Shown: positions 1-7,234, counted from the first letter of the stretch. The stretch: DNA of 12,030 nt from Streptomyces sp. NRRL WC-3618 (GCF_001280005.1 NZ_LGDW01000097.1:1-12030); one strand, 5' to 3'. Translations and numbers: made by a program. Notes: a model not told the origin generated them from the letters alone.

Positions 1-1
1 C

Positions 2-346
2 TCCCCGTCCTCCTCCGCCACCAACCCCACCGACGCAGCCTCGGCCTCCGTCTCCTCGCCCACCGCCTCGGCCGGCGCCCCGGATGCCGACCCCGCGTCC
101 GCCGCCGACATCCAGCCCCGTCTCCTCGACGGGCTCGGCGACGAGGCGTACCTCGACGACGAGCTGAGCGGGGCCGGTTCAACGGCCCAGCAGCGCACGG
201 TGACTGTGGCGTTCCGCACGTCCAACGTGATCGTGACGATCGAGTACGTCGAGCAGCCAACGACCCTCGACGGCGTGCCGGACAGCGAGGAAATGCAGGA
301 CAGGGCGCTGAAACTGGCCTCGCGGCTCGCGGGCGCGTTCGACTGA
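2..346 (+). CDS. DUF3558-type lipoprotein, C-terminal part (5' end outside window)
   Basis: The frame is open from the window edge to a TGA at 344-346, giving 114 residues; signal peptide and start lie upstream. The visible part starts with a Ser/Ala/Thr/Pro-rich low-complexity stretch (first ~40 residues), typical of the flexible wall-spanning linker of Streptomyces lipoproteins. It then has a folded segment containing GLGDEAYL, QQRTVTVAFR and NVIVTIEY. These align in order with GAGDEATS, RQQTVVVRVE and NVVVTLDY of the next gene, so the two are tandem paralogues of the DUF3558 family. That family has no defined biochemical role; members are surface-anchored in actinobacteria. Unlike its neighbour, this copy stops right after the domain and has no Ser/Pro/Lys tail. 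The family call is inferred from the paralogy and from the domain pattern in the next gene. Confidence 0.75.
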   Translation, partial: SPSSSATNPTDAASASVSSPTASAGAPDADPASAADIQPRLLDGLGDEAYLDDELSGAGSTAQQRTVTVAFRTSNVIVTIEYVEQPTTLDGVPDSEEMQDRALKLASRLAGAFD

Positions 347-447
347 TACGCGGCCCTGGTCCCGTCGTTCGGGCCGTCCATGAAGGGCGCGAACCAGGAC
401 CGCGGGCGCCCCTCACCGCGTACCGTGGCCCCTCGGACCCGATCCGA

Positions 448-474
448 CCGCAGGAACCGAGAGCCGCAGGAACC
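448..474. repeat. Direct repeat CCGCAGGAACC x2
   Basis: The 11-base word CCGCAGGAACC occurs at 448-458 and 464-474 with a 16-base period, just before the start at 483. The second copy supplies the AGGA used as ribosome binding site; the first repeats it 16 bases upstream. It may be a local duplication without function. Confidence 0.6.
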
Positions 475-482
475 ACAGCGCG

Positions 483-1430
483 ATGAGTGAAGGAACCATG
501 CACCGACCCGCACAGCGAGACCAGCGCAGCCGGACCGCCGTAGTGACGACGAAGCGACGGCAGCACGCCCTCGCCGCCCTTGCCGCCGTTCCCGTTCTTC
601 TCCTCGCGGCCGTCGGCTGCTCCTCGGGTTCGGACTCGGGATCCGGCGCCGGGGCGGAAGCGGGTTCCGCCGACAACGCGGCGAAGGCGACGCCGGAGGC
701 CGGTGCGGGCGAGACCGTGAGCGCGTCGCCGACCGTGCAGGCCGCGGCGTACCGGAAGCTGCCGGAGCCGTGTGCGGTGCTGTCGGAGAAGACGTTGAAG
801 GACCTGGTCCCGAAGGGTGTGAAGTCGGGCAAGGAGGGGTCGTCCAACGACACGGGAACGCGCGGCAGTTGCTCCTGGACGAGCCTGCTCAACAACGGTG
901 TGAAGGGTTCCCAGTTCCGCTGGCTGAACGTGTCGCTGCTGCGGTTCGAGTCGACCGCGACGCGCGGCTCCGCCGAGGAGCTGGCGGGGGCGTACTACAA
1001 GAGCCAGGTGCAGGACGCGCAGTCGGCGGAGGGCGCGAAGAACACGCGTTCGGAGCCGGTGGCCGGGGCGGGCGACGAGGCGACGTCGGTGCGCTACGAC
1101 CTGAAGAAGAAGGAGGGGTCGTTCCGGCAGCAGACGGTCGTGGTCCGGGTGGAGAACGTCGTCGTGACCCTCGACTACAACGGTGCCGGGCTCGCGGGCG
1201 AGAAGACGCCGAGCGCGGACGGTCTGGCGAAAGCGGCGGTGAAGGCGGCCAAGGAGGCCGTCGCGGAGGTGTCGTCGGCGAACGGCGACGGTGGCGCGGC
1301 CGCGCCCGATCCGGCCAACTCCCCGACCTCGTCGGCCAGTTCGTCGGCGAAGCCGAGCGCGTCCCCGACGAAGCCGCCGTCCTCCTCACCTACCTCCTCA
1401 CCCTCCCCTTCCGCGTCGAAGAAGAGCTGA
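483..1430 (+). CDS. DUF3558 family lipoprotein
   Basis: 315 residues, predicted to be exported and lipid-anchored on the outer face of the membrane. After a positively charged N-terminus (KRR at 24-26) comes a hydrophobic core (~29-44) ending in AAVGC, so Cys46 is the likely lipidated residue; Ala at -3 is less usual than Leu. A Ser/Gly/Ala linker follows to about residue 85. The DUF3558-like domain (~90-265) has the two characteristic cysteines, in PEPCAVL and GSCSW, probably disulfide-bonded. The last ~40 residues are a Ser/Pro/Thr/Lys tail. ATG 483 was chosen because AGGA at 468-471 is well spaced. ATG 498 has AAGGA only 3 bases away, and GTG 543 would give a more typical 25-residue signal peptide but lacks a clear ribosome binding site. 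It follows a paralogue and precedes a DUF2637 membrane protein on the same strand. Function unknown. Confidence 0.85.
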   Translation: MSEGTMHRPAQRDQRSRTAVVTTKRRQHALAALAAVPVLLLAAVGCSSGSDSGSGAGAEAGSADNAAKATPEAGAGETVSASPTVQAAAYRKLPEPCAVLSEKTLKDLVPKGVKSGKEGSSNDTGTRGSCSWTSLLNNGVKGSQFRWLNVSLLRFESTATRGSAEELAGAYYKSQVQDAQSAEGAKNTRSEPVAGAGDEATSVRYDLKKKEGSFRQQTVVVRVENVVVTLDYNGAGLAGEKTPSADGLAKAAVKAAKEAVAEVSSANGDGGAAAPDPANSPTSSASSSAKPSASPTKPPSSSPTSSPSPSASKKS

Positions 1431-1471
1431 CCTTGCCTCGGCAATACGTACGCCGCACACATGTGCCACCC

Positions 1472-1485
1472 TGTTGCGCGCAACA
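1472..1485. promoter_or_regulatory. 14-bp perfect palindrome, candidate operator
   Basis: TGTTGCGCGCAACA is perfectly self-complementary and lies 25 bases before the GTG start at 1510, in the 79-base gap between the lipoprotein and DUF2637 genes. A second, shorter palindrome, CACATGTG, lies at 1458-1465. The position and dyad symmetry fit an operator for a dimeric repressor, but no cognate regulator is in the window. It could also form a small hairpin in the mRNA. Confidence 0.35.
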
Positions 1486-1509
1486 ACACGCACTGGGAGG
1501 GGAGTACGG

Positions 1510-2922
1510 GTGGCCGCGCCACTGCAGCTGACACGAATGCACCGGGTTCTCATCGGCGTGGTCGTCGCCGGTGCGGTCGTCATCGCCGGGATCGGCTTCG
1601 CGGGGTCGTACGCCGCCGTCCGTGAGCTGGCGATCAAAAAGGGCTTCGGGAACTTCAGCTACGTCTTCCCGATCGGTATCGACGCGGGGATCTGCGTCCT
1701 GCTCTCCCTGGACCTCCTCCTCACCTGGATCCGGATCCCGTTCCCGCTGCTGCGCCAGACGGCGTGGCTGCTGACGATGGCGACGATCGCGTTCAACGGC
1801 GCGGCGGCCTGGCCGGACCCGCTGGGCGTGGGTATGCACGCCGTCATCCCGGTGCTGTTCGTGGTCGCGGTGGAGGCGGCCCGGCACGCTGTCGGCCGGA
1901 TGGCCGACATCACGGCGGACAAGCACATGGAAGGCGTCCGCCTGACCCGCTGGCTCCTCTCGCCCCTGCCGACGTTCCTTCTCTGGCGCCGGATGAAGCT
2001 GTGGGAGCTGCGGTCCTACGACCAGGTCATCAAGCTCGAGCAGGAACGTTTGGTCTACCAGGCCCGCCTGCACGCCCGCTTCGGCCGCGCGTGGCGGCGC
2101 AAGGCCCCGGTGGAGTCCCTGATGCCGCTGCGCCTGGCCCGCTTCGGCGTCCCCCTCGCGGAGACGGCCCCCTCGGGCCTCGCGGCGGCGGGCATCGAAC
2201 CGGCACTGCTGCCGCCGGCCCCGCAGCCCGCGTTGGAGGCGGCCGAGGCGGTCGCGGCCAGTCGTACACCGGAGGCAGCGACACCCGCCGTACAGAACAA
2301 CAACGCGGCGCCGGCCCAGGAGCAGGCCGCCGCTCCCCAGGGCGGCGAACCCTCCAACCAGCCGGACGTCGCCGAGCCCCAGAACCCCTGGCTCCACGCG
2401 CGGGACCCCCGGGCCATCGCGTACCAGGGCGGCTACGACCCGACGTACGACCCCGAACCCGCGGACGCCCAGTGGTACGCGGAGCAGCAGCAGGCCGAGC
2501 AGTACGAGGCCCGTCAGCAGTTCGAGGAGCAGCGGCAGTACGAGGAGCAGCAACGGTTCGAGGAGCGCCGCCGGTTCGAGCAGCAGCGCTTCGAGCAACG
2601 GATGTTCCCGCAGCAGCAGTACGACGAGGCAGCGCCGGCCGAACCGGAGCCCTCTCCGGAGGACACCGGTACCTTCCCCATCCCGGCCGGTCCGGGCCGT
2701 ACCCGTGAAATGGGCGCGGGCGGCGGCACGGAGCCGACGGAGGAGGACTACTACCAGGTCTTCAAGAAGTCGATAGACGGCAGCTACCCGACCTCGGCCC
2801 AGTTCCGGGACGACGTGGACGCGACGTACGGCACCACGCTCCCGCAGCGCGACGCCGACCGCATGGTCAACCGCTTCACCAACCGCCACACGGCGGAACT
2901 CCAGGACGACCACATCGCGTAG
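1510..2922 (+). CDS. DUF2637 (SpdB-like) membrane protein with Gln/Glu-rich cytoplasmic tail
   Basis: 470 residues from GTG 1510, chosen because GGGAGGGGAG (1495-1504) ends 5 bases upstream; an inner ATG at 1537 lacks such a site. Four hydrophobic helices are visible at about 13-37, 52-74, 84-101 and 109-124. The second contains the FPIGIDAGICVLLSLD signature typical of DUF2637. An amphipathic, basic segment follows (WRRMKLWELRSYDQVIKLEQ...), then a Pro/Ala linker. Residues ~321-374 are very rich in Gln, Glu, Arg, Tyr and Phe and are probably coiled coil. The C-terminal ~60 residues (YYQVFKKSIDGSYPTSAQ...) look like a small helical, possibly DNA-binding, module. DUF2637 includes Spd spread proteins of Streptomyces conjugative plasmids and many chromosomal relatives of unknown role. 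The terminator at 2957-3001 follows, so it is the last gene of its set. Confidence 0.85.
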   Translation: MAAPLQLTRMHRVLIGVVVAGAVVIAGIGFAGSYAAVRELAIKKGFGNFSYVFPIGIDAGICVLLSLDLLLTWIRIPFPLLRQTAWLLTMATIAFNGAAAWPDPLGVGMHAVIPVLFVVAVEAARHAVGRMADITADKHMEGVRLTRWLLSPLPTFLLWRRMKLWELRSYDQVIKLEQERLVYQARLHARFGRAWRRKAPVESLMPLRLARFGVPLAETAPSGLAAAGIEPALLPPAPQPALEAAEAVAASRTPEAATPAVQNNNAAPAQEQAAAPQGGEPSNQPDVAEPQNPWLHARDPRAIAYQGGYDPTYDPEPADAQWYAEQQQAEQYEARQQFEEQRQYEEQQRFEERRRFEQQRFEQRMFPQQQYDEAAPAEPEPSPEDTGTFPIPAGPGRTREMGAGGGTEPTEEDYYQVFKKSIDGSYPTSAQFRDDVDATYGTTLPQRDADRMVNRFTNRHTAELQDDHIA

Positions 2923-2956
2923 AGACGTTCTTCCGTCATCCTTCAACCCTCCCTGT

Positions 2957-3001
2957 ACGAAGGACGGGGCTCCCGGAGTTCACCGGGCGCCCCGTCTTCG
3001 T
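2957..3001. terminator. Long hairpin terminator after the DUF2637 gene
   Basis: GACGGGGC (2963-2970) pairs with GCCCCGTC (2989-2996). The stem extends outward with ACGAA (2957-2961) against TTCGT (2997-3001), with G2962 bulged. Inside, CCCGG (2972-2976) pairs with CCGGG (2983-2987). It lies 34 bases after the DUF2637 stop and between convergent genes, so it may work on both strands. There is no U-run, as is common in high-GC actinobacteria. Confidence 0.75.
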
Positions 3002-3040
3002 GTCGGCATGGGGTGTCGGCGTGTGTGCTCTTACGACGAA

Positions 3041-3074
3041 GGGGGCGCCCGGCAAACCACACCAAGACGCCCCC
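3041..3074 (-). terminator. lysS: Hairpin terminator of lysS
   Basis: GGGGGCG (3041-3047) pairs perfectly with CGCCCCC (3068-3074) around a 20-base loop. On the minus strand it comes 55 bases after the lysS stop and is followed by TTCGTCGT, a modest T-rich trailer. It is separate from the hairpin serving the facing DUF2637 gene. Confidence 0.6.
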
Positions 3075-3086
3075 ACGTGTCCAGCA

Positions 3087-3113
3087 GATCCAGCGGAACG
3101 GATCCAGCGGAAC
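3087..3113. repeat. 14-base tandem repeat, two copies
   Basis: GATCCAGCGGAACG (3087-3100) is followed directly by a second copy matching 13 of 14 bases (GATCCAGCGGAAC, 3101-3113). It lies just beyond the lysS stop codon. It is a simple local duplication with no obvious role. Confidence 0.6.
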
Positions 3114-3129
3114 CGGCGGATCCCGCGGC

Positions 3130-4872
3130 CTACTCCCCCAGCAGCACCCGCACCCGCTCCTGCCCCACCGCGAGCAGCAGCGTGGGCAGGCGCGGACCGG
3201 TGTCGCGGCCGACGAGCAGGTGGTACAGCAGCGCGAAGAACGTGCGCTGGGCGACCTTGATCTCGGCGGGGAGTTCCTTGGGCGTGGCGTCGGCGGGGAA
3301 GCCGGCCTGGACCTTGGGCACGCCGTAGACGAGGTCGCTGAGTCCGTCCAGTGACCAGTTGTCGGCGAGGCCGTCCAGGAGGAGCCGCAGCGACTGGCGC
3401 CCCTGGTCGTCGAGGGACTTGATCAGCTCGACGTCGGGTTCCTGCCGTACGACGGTCCGCTGGTCGGCGGGCACCTGGGTGTTGATCCAGGCCTCGGCCT
3501 TGTCGAGCCGGGGCCGCACCTCGTCGAGGGAGACCAGCGGATCGGCCGGGTCCAGCTCGCTCAGGATCCGCAGCGTCTGGTCCTCGGCACCGGCGGTGAT
3601 GTCGGCGACGGAGGCCAGCGTCCGGTACGGCAACGCCCGCGCCGTACGCGGCAGTTCGCCCCCGGCGGTACGCACCGCGCGCGAGTGCGCGGCGACGTCC
3701 GCCGGGAGAGCGGAACCGTCGGCGACCTTGGCGTCGAGCTTGTCCCACTCGTCGTAGAGCCGCTGGATCTCCTGGTCGAAGGCGATCTTGAAGGACTGGT
3801 TGGGCCGCCGACGGGCGTACAGCCAGCGCAGGATCTGCGGCTCCATGATCTTCAGCGCGTCGGCGGGCGTGGGGACGCCGCCCTTGCTGCTGGACATCTT
3901 GGCCATGCCGCTGATGCCGACGAAGGCGTACATGGGCCCGATCGGCTGCTTGCCGCCGAAGATGCTGCCGACGATCTGCCCGCCGACCTGGAACGAGGAC
4001 CCGGGAGACGAGTGATCGACGCCGCTGGGCTCGAAAACGACACCCTCGTACGCCCAGCGCATCGGCCAGTCGACCTTCCAGACCAGCTTGCCGCGGTTGA
4101 ACTCGCTCAGCAGGACGGTCTCGGAGAACCCGCAGGCGGTGCAGGTGTACGTCAGTTCGGTGCTGTCGTCGTCGTAGGCCGTGACGGTGGTGAGGTCCTT
4201 GCCGCAGCCACCGCAGAACGGCTTGTACGGAAAGTACCCGGCGGACCCGGAGCTCCCGTCGTCCTCAGCGGCGGCCCCGGACCCCTCGGCGGCCTCGAGC
4301 TCGGCCTCGTCGAGGGGCTTCTGGGACTGCTGGGGCTTCTTGCCGGGAGCCTTCTTGGTCCGGTACTGGTCGAGGATGGCGTCGATGTCGCCCCGGTGCT
4401 TCATGGCGTGCAGGATCTGCTCGCGATAGACACCCGACGTGTACTGCTCCGTCTGGCTGATCCCGTCGAACTCGACACCGAGCTCGGCGAGCGCGTCGAC
4501 CATCGCGGCCTTGAAGTGCTCGGCCCAGGAGGAGTACGCGGACCCCTTCGGCGCGGGTACGGCGGTCAACGGCCGCCCGATGTGCTCGGCCCAGGAGGAG
4601 TCCACCCCGTCGACACCGTTGGGCACCTTGCGGTACCGGTCGTAGTCGTCCCAGGAGATCAGATGCCGGACCTGGTGGCCCCGGCGCCGGATCTCGTCGG
4701 CGACCAGATGCGGGGTCATCACTTCCCGCAGGTTCCCGAGGTGGATGGGCCCGGAGGGAGACAGTCCGGACGCGACGACGACGGGTTTCCCGGGGGCTCG
4801 GCGCTCCGACTCCTCGATGACCTCATCGGCGAAACGGGAGACCCAGTCGGTGGTCTCGGTGCTCTGAGCCAC
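3130..4872 (-). CDS. lysS: Lysyl-tRNA synthetase, class I
   Basis: Charges tRNA-Lys with lysine in the cytoplasm, using ATP. 580 residues from GTG 4872. The class I signature is intact: a HIGH-type motif HLGN at 44-47 inside SGLSPSGPIHLGNLRE, and a KMSKS-type loop KMSSSK at 325-330. CxxC pairs at 220/223 and 244/247 form the zinc ribbon seen in class I LysRS. Bacteria more often use the unrelated class II enzyme; class I occurs in archaea and some bacteria, including Streptomyces. A low-complexity Lys/Gln then Glu/Asp/Ser-rich insert (~173-211) precedes the zinc module. Start choice: GAGG at 4884-4887 is about 11 bases from GTG 4872 but only 2 from the in-frame GTG at 4881, which would add three residues (VPI). 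It is divergent from argS and ends before its own hairpin at 3041-3074. Confidence 0.96.
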   Translation of the reverse strand: MAQSTETTDWVSRFADEVIEESERRAPGKPVVVASGLSPSGPIHLGNLREVMTPHLVADEIRRRGHQVRHLISWDDYDRYRKVPNGVDGVDSSWAEHIGRPLTAVPAPKGSAYSSWAEHFKAAMVDALAELGVEFDGISQTEQYTSGVYREQILHAMKHRGDIDAILDQYRTKKAPGKKPQQSQKPLDEAELEAAEGSGAAAEDDGSSGSAGYFPYKPFCGGCGKDLTTVTAYDDDSTELTYTCTACGFSETVLLSEFNRGKLVWKVDWPMRWAYEGVVFEPSGVDHSSPGSSFQVGGQIVGSIFGGKQPIGPMYAFVGISGMAKMSSSKGGVPTPADALKIMEPQILRWLYARRRPNQSFKIAFDQEIQRLYDEWDKLDAKVADGSALPADVAAHSRAVRTAGGELPRTARALPYRTLASVADITAGAEDQTLRILSELDPADPLVSLDEVRPRLDKAEAWINTQVPADQRTVVRQEPDVELIKSLDDQGRQSLRLLLDGLADNWSLDGLSDLVYGVPKVQAGFPADATPKELPAEIKVAQRTFFALLYHLLVGRDTGPRLPTLLLAVGQERVRVLLGE

Positions 4873-5021
4873 GATCGGCACGTCCTCTTTGTCTGAGAGT
4901 TCCTCAAGGCCAGCCGGTACGGTCGGACGGCTGACCGGCCCATTCTCCCAGGTGGGCCCGGAACCACGAAAACGGCTTTTCAGTGCCCCGTCACGGCGGT
5001 GACAGGGAACTGAGAACACTG

Positions 5022-5056
5022 GACCGGAGGACCCTGAGGACTCTGAGGACCCTGAG
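5022..5056. repeat. 9-base tandem repeat GACcCTGAG
   Basis: Three consecutive 9-base units: GACCCTGAG (5030-5038), GACTCTGAG (5039-5047) and GACCCTGAG (5048-5056). They are preceded by a degenerate 8-base unit, GACCGGAG (5022-5029). The array sits about 150 bases upstream of the lysS start. It could be slippage-prone or a protein-binding array; nothing in the sequence decides between these. Confidence 0.7.
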
Positions 5057-5085
5057 AACGAGGATCGGGGTCGGTCAGGTCCGGA

Positions 5086-5280
5086 TCAGCCGAAGTTCAC
5101 CTTGATGTACTGGTCGTAGAGCCGGTTGCCCGAAGCCGTGGAGTCGGCCTGGTGACGATCGCGCAGCGCACGGTGTCGGACGACGGCGCCTTCGCCGCCG
5201 ACCTCGTCGTCAAGCCCCGTATCGCCTCCGGCGCCGTCTGCGGTGAAGGGCGCCCGTTCGACGAACAATGGCGCCACTCC
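5086..5280 (-). pseudogene. Probable 3' remnant of a secreted-protein gene, frameshifted
   Basis: On the minus strand one frame ends in GNRLYDQYIKVNFG and a TGA at 5086-5088. A neighbouring frame immediately upstream reads SSDTVRCAIVTR. Joined by a one-base shift near 5147, they give a plausible protein tail, VRCAIVTR-ADSTASGNRLYDQY-IKVNFG. This resembles the last beta-strands of the immunoglobulin-like domain in HtaA/neocarzinostatin-like actinobacterial secreted proteins. A second shift near 5207 would connect APFTADGAGGDTGL further upstream. No start, ribosome binding site or signal peptide is recognisable, so I read this as a decayed gene end. A sequencing error, or chance reading of GC-rich DNA, are the alternatives. 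The family resemblance is from memory and tentative. Confidence 0.35.
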
Positions 5281-5290
5281 AGGCTCCGGT

Positions 5291-5316
5291 CATTCGCCCC
5301 GGTCAGTCGCCCCGGT
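5291..5316. repeat. 13-base tandem repeat, two copies
   Basis: CATTCGCCCCGGT (5291-5303) is followed directly by CAGTCGCCCCGGT (5304-5316), with a single mismatch. A GAGCGCC doublet follows at 5320-5333. They lie about 90 bases upstream of argS, near where its -35 region would be. Function unknown. Confidence 0.6.
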
Positions 5317-5357
5317 CCCGAGCGCCGAGCGCCGAAAATTCGCTTTACCCCCCATGG

Positions 5358-5363
5358 GATACT
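5358..5363 (+). promoter_or_regulatory. argS: Candidate -10 element for argS
   Basis: GATACT matches four of six bases of the housekeeping -10 (TATAAT) and lies 45 bases before the argS ATG. It would give a leader of about 38 bases containing GAGGAG. No good -35 is present at the expected spacing. Confidence 0.3.
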
Positions 5364-5407
5364 GAGCGTGTCTATCCATCCCCACGAGGAGAACGGCACT
5401 CACTCCT

Positions 5408-7180
5408 ATGGCCTCGGTCACGTCCCTCACCGCTTCTGTCCAGCAGCGCCTCGCGTCCGCCCTCTCGGCTGCCCTGCCGGAGGCCGCCGACGCGGACCCG
5501 TTGCTGCGACGCAGCGACCGGGCGGACTACCAGGCGAACGGGATCCTGGCCCTGGCGAAGAAGGCCAAGGCCAACCCCCGGGAGCTGGCCACCCAGGTCG
5601 TCGCCCAGGTGGAGTCCGGCGAGGTGATCAAGGAGATCGAGGTCTCCGGCCCCGGCTTCCTGAACATCACGCTCACCGACAAGGCGATCACCGAGAACCT
5701 CGCGGCGCGGTACGCGGACGCGGACGGCCGCCTCGGCGTGCCGTTCGTGGAGCACCCGGGCACGACGGTCATCGACTACGCCCAGCCGAACGTGGCGAAG
5801 GAGATGCACGTCGGCCACCTCCGCTCCGCCGTGATCGGCGACGCGGTGGTCAAGATCCTGGAGTTCACCGGCGAGAACGTGGTCCGCAGGCACCACATCG
5901 GCGACTGGGGCACCCAGTTCGGCATGCTCATCCAGTACCTGGACGAGCACCCGCACGAGCTGGACCACAAGGACACCCAGGTGAGCGGCGAGGAGGCGAT
6001 GTCGAACCTCGACCGTCTCTACAAGGCCGCCCGCAAGCTGTTCGACTCCGACGAGGAGTTCAAGACGCGGGCCCGCCGCCGGGTGGTCGACCTCCAGGCC
6101 GGCGACCCGCACACCCTCGCCACGTGGCAGAAGTTCGTCGACGAGTCGAAGATCTATTTCTTCTCCGTCTTCGAGAAGCTGGACATGGAGATCCGGGACG
6201 CGGACATCGTCGGCGAGTCGGGCTACAACGACATGCTCGACGAGACGTGCCGCCTCCTGGAGGAGTCCGGGGTGGCGGTCCGCTCGGAGGGCGCCCTGTG
6301 CGTGTTCTTCGACGACATCAAGGGCCCGGAGGGCAACCCGGTCCCGCTGATCGTCCGTAAGACGGACGGGGGCTACGGCTACGCGGCGACGGACCTCTCG
6401 GCGATCCGCGACCGCGTTTTCAACCTCAAGGCGAACAGCCTGATCTACGTGGTCGACGCCCGGCAGTCGCTCCACTTCAAGATGGTCTTCGAGACGGCGC
6501 GCAGGGCGGGCTGGCTGAACGACGAGGACGTCAAGGCGTACCAGCTGGCCTTCGGCACGGTCCTCGGCAAGGACGGCAAGCCGTTCAAGACGCGTGAGGG
6601 CGAGACCGTACGCCTGGTGGACCTGCTGGACGAGGCAGTGGACCGCGCGACGACGGTCGTACGCGAGAAGGACGCCCTGGGTCAGCTCTCCGAGGAGGAC
6701 ATCGCGGAGCGCGGCGCCCAGGTGGGCATCGGCGCGGTGAAGTACGCGGACCTGTCGACGTCGGCGAGCCGGGACTACAAGTTCGACCTGGACCAGATGG
6801 TCTCGCTGAACGGCGACACGAGCGTGTACCTCCAGTACGCGTACGCCCGTATCCAGTCGATCCTGCGCAAGGCCGGCGAGGTACGCCCGCAGCCGCACCC
6901 GGAGCTCGAACTGGCCGAGGCGGAGCGGGCGTTGGCCCTGCACATGGACGCGTTCGCGGAGACGGTGTCGGACTCGGCGACGGAGTACGCCCCGCACAAG
7001 CTGGCGGCGTACCTGTACCAGTTGGCGTCGCTGTACACGACGTTCTACGACAAGTGCCCGGTCCTGAAGGCGGAGTCGGCACAGCAGGTGGAGAACCGCC
7101 TGTTCCTGTGCGACGTGACGGCCAGGACGCTGCACCAGGGCATGGTCCTGCTGGGCATCAGGACGCCTGAGCGCCTCTGA
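5408..7180 (+). CDS. argS: Arginyl-tRNA synthetase
   Basis: Charges tRNA-Arg with arginine in the cytoplasm. 590 residues, the normal size. The N-terminal Add-1-type tRNA-recognition domain covers ~1-95, with the family signature [10 protein letters not shown]. The class I catalytic core follows: [19 protein letters not shown] gives the HIGH motif HVGH at 134-137, then the ArgRS signature [11 protein letters not shown] at 162-172. The KMSKS loop is the degenerate form usual in this family, GKPFKTR at ~390-396. The DALR anticodon-binding domain fills ~455-590 and ends with the typical [13 protein letters not shown] 5408 is supported by the conserved N-terminus. However, the nearest purine-rich site, GAGGAG (5386-5391), is 16 bases away, further than normal. 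It is divergent from lysS and followed closely by a long hairpin, so it is probably monocistronic. Confidence 0.97.
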   Translation: MASVTSLTASVQQRLASALSAALPEAADADPLLRRSDRADYQANGILALAKKAKANPRELATQVVAQVESGEVIKEIEVSGPGFLNITLTDKAITENLAARYADADGRLGVPFVEHPGTTVIDYAQPNVAKEMHVGHLRSAVIGDAVVKILEFTGENVVRRHHIGDWGTQFGMLIQYLDEHPHELDHKDTQVSGEEAMSNLDRLYKAARKLFDSDEEFKTRARRRVVDLQAGDPHTLATWQKFVDESKIYFFSVFEKLDMEIRDADIVGESGYNDMLDETCRLLEESGVAVRSEGALCVFFDDIKGPEGNPVPLIVRKTDGGYGYAATDLSAIRDRVFNLKANSLIYVVDARQSLHFKMVFETARRAGWLNDEDVKAYQLAFGTVLGKDGKPFKTREGETVRLVDLLDEAVDRATTVVREKDALGQLSEEDIAERGAQVGIGAVKYADLSTSASRDYKFDLDQMVSLNGDTSVYLQYAYARIQSILRKAGEVRPQPHPELELAEAERALALHMDAFAETVSDSATEYAPHKLAAYLYQLASLYTTFYDKCPVLKAESAQQVENRLFLCDVTARTLHQGMVLLGIRTPERL

Positions 7181-7195
7181 CCGTCGCAGCGATAC

Positions 7196-7234
7196 GGAAG
7201 CCGGGTACCCGAGACGAACGGGCACCCGGCTTCC
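7196..7234 (+). terminator. argS: Long-stem terminator of argS
   Basis: GGAAGCCGGGTACCCG (7196-7211) pairs with CGGGCACCCGGCTTCC (7219-7234) in 15 of 16 positions around a 7-base loop. It begins 16 bases after the argS stop. There is no U-run, but the stem is very stable. Confidence 0.85.

Larger units (their letters stand above)
4873..5407. other. lysS-argS divergent spacer (535 bases)
   Basis: Both synthetase promoters must lie here. Visible elements are a GTCAC/GTGAC inverted repeat with a 4-base loop (4990-5003), a 9-base tandem repeat (5022-5056), a probable gene remnant on the minus strand (5086-5280), a 13-base tandem repeat (5291-5316) and a weak argS -10 hexamer (5358-5363). For lysS the best -10 I see is GAGAAT (4947-4942, minus) without a convincing -35. 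I saw no T-box-like specifier/antiterminator structure for either synthetase. Confidence 0.5.

Noticed and set aside
1390..2946. A 518-codon open frame on the minus strand antisense to the DUF2637 gene
   Set aside because: It is rich in Arg/Leu/Val low complexity with no domain. The plus-strand frame has a proper ribosome binding site, membrane helices and family motifs. Long antisense frames are expected in high-GC DNA.
3685..4896. A 403-codon plus-strand frame antisense to lysS
   Set aside because: It is a Gly/Asp/Val/Leu-rich shadow with no domain, while lysS on the minus strand has all class I catalytic motifs.
4873..5019. A longer lysS start at 5019
   Set aside because: The extra residues do not resemble the conserved LysRS N-terminus; GTG 4872 or 4881 fits the family length.
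5372..7225. A 617-codon open frame on the minus strand antisense to argS
   Set aside because: It is the mirror of the argS reading frame produced by third-position GC bias. ArgRS motifs are complete on the plus strand, and the antisense product has no recognisable domain.
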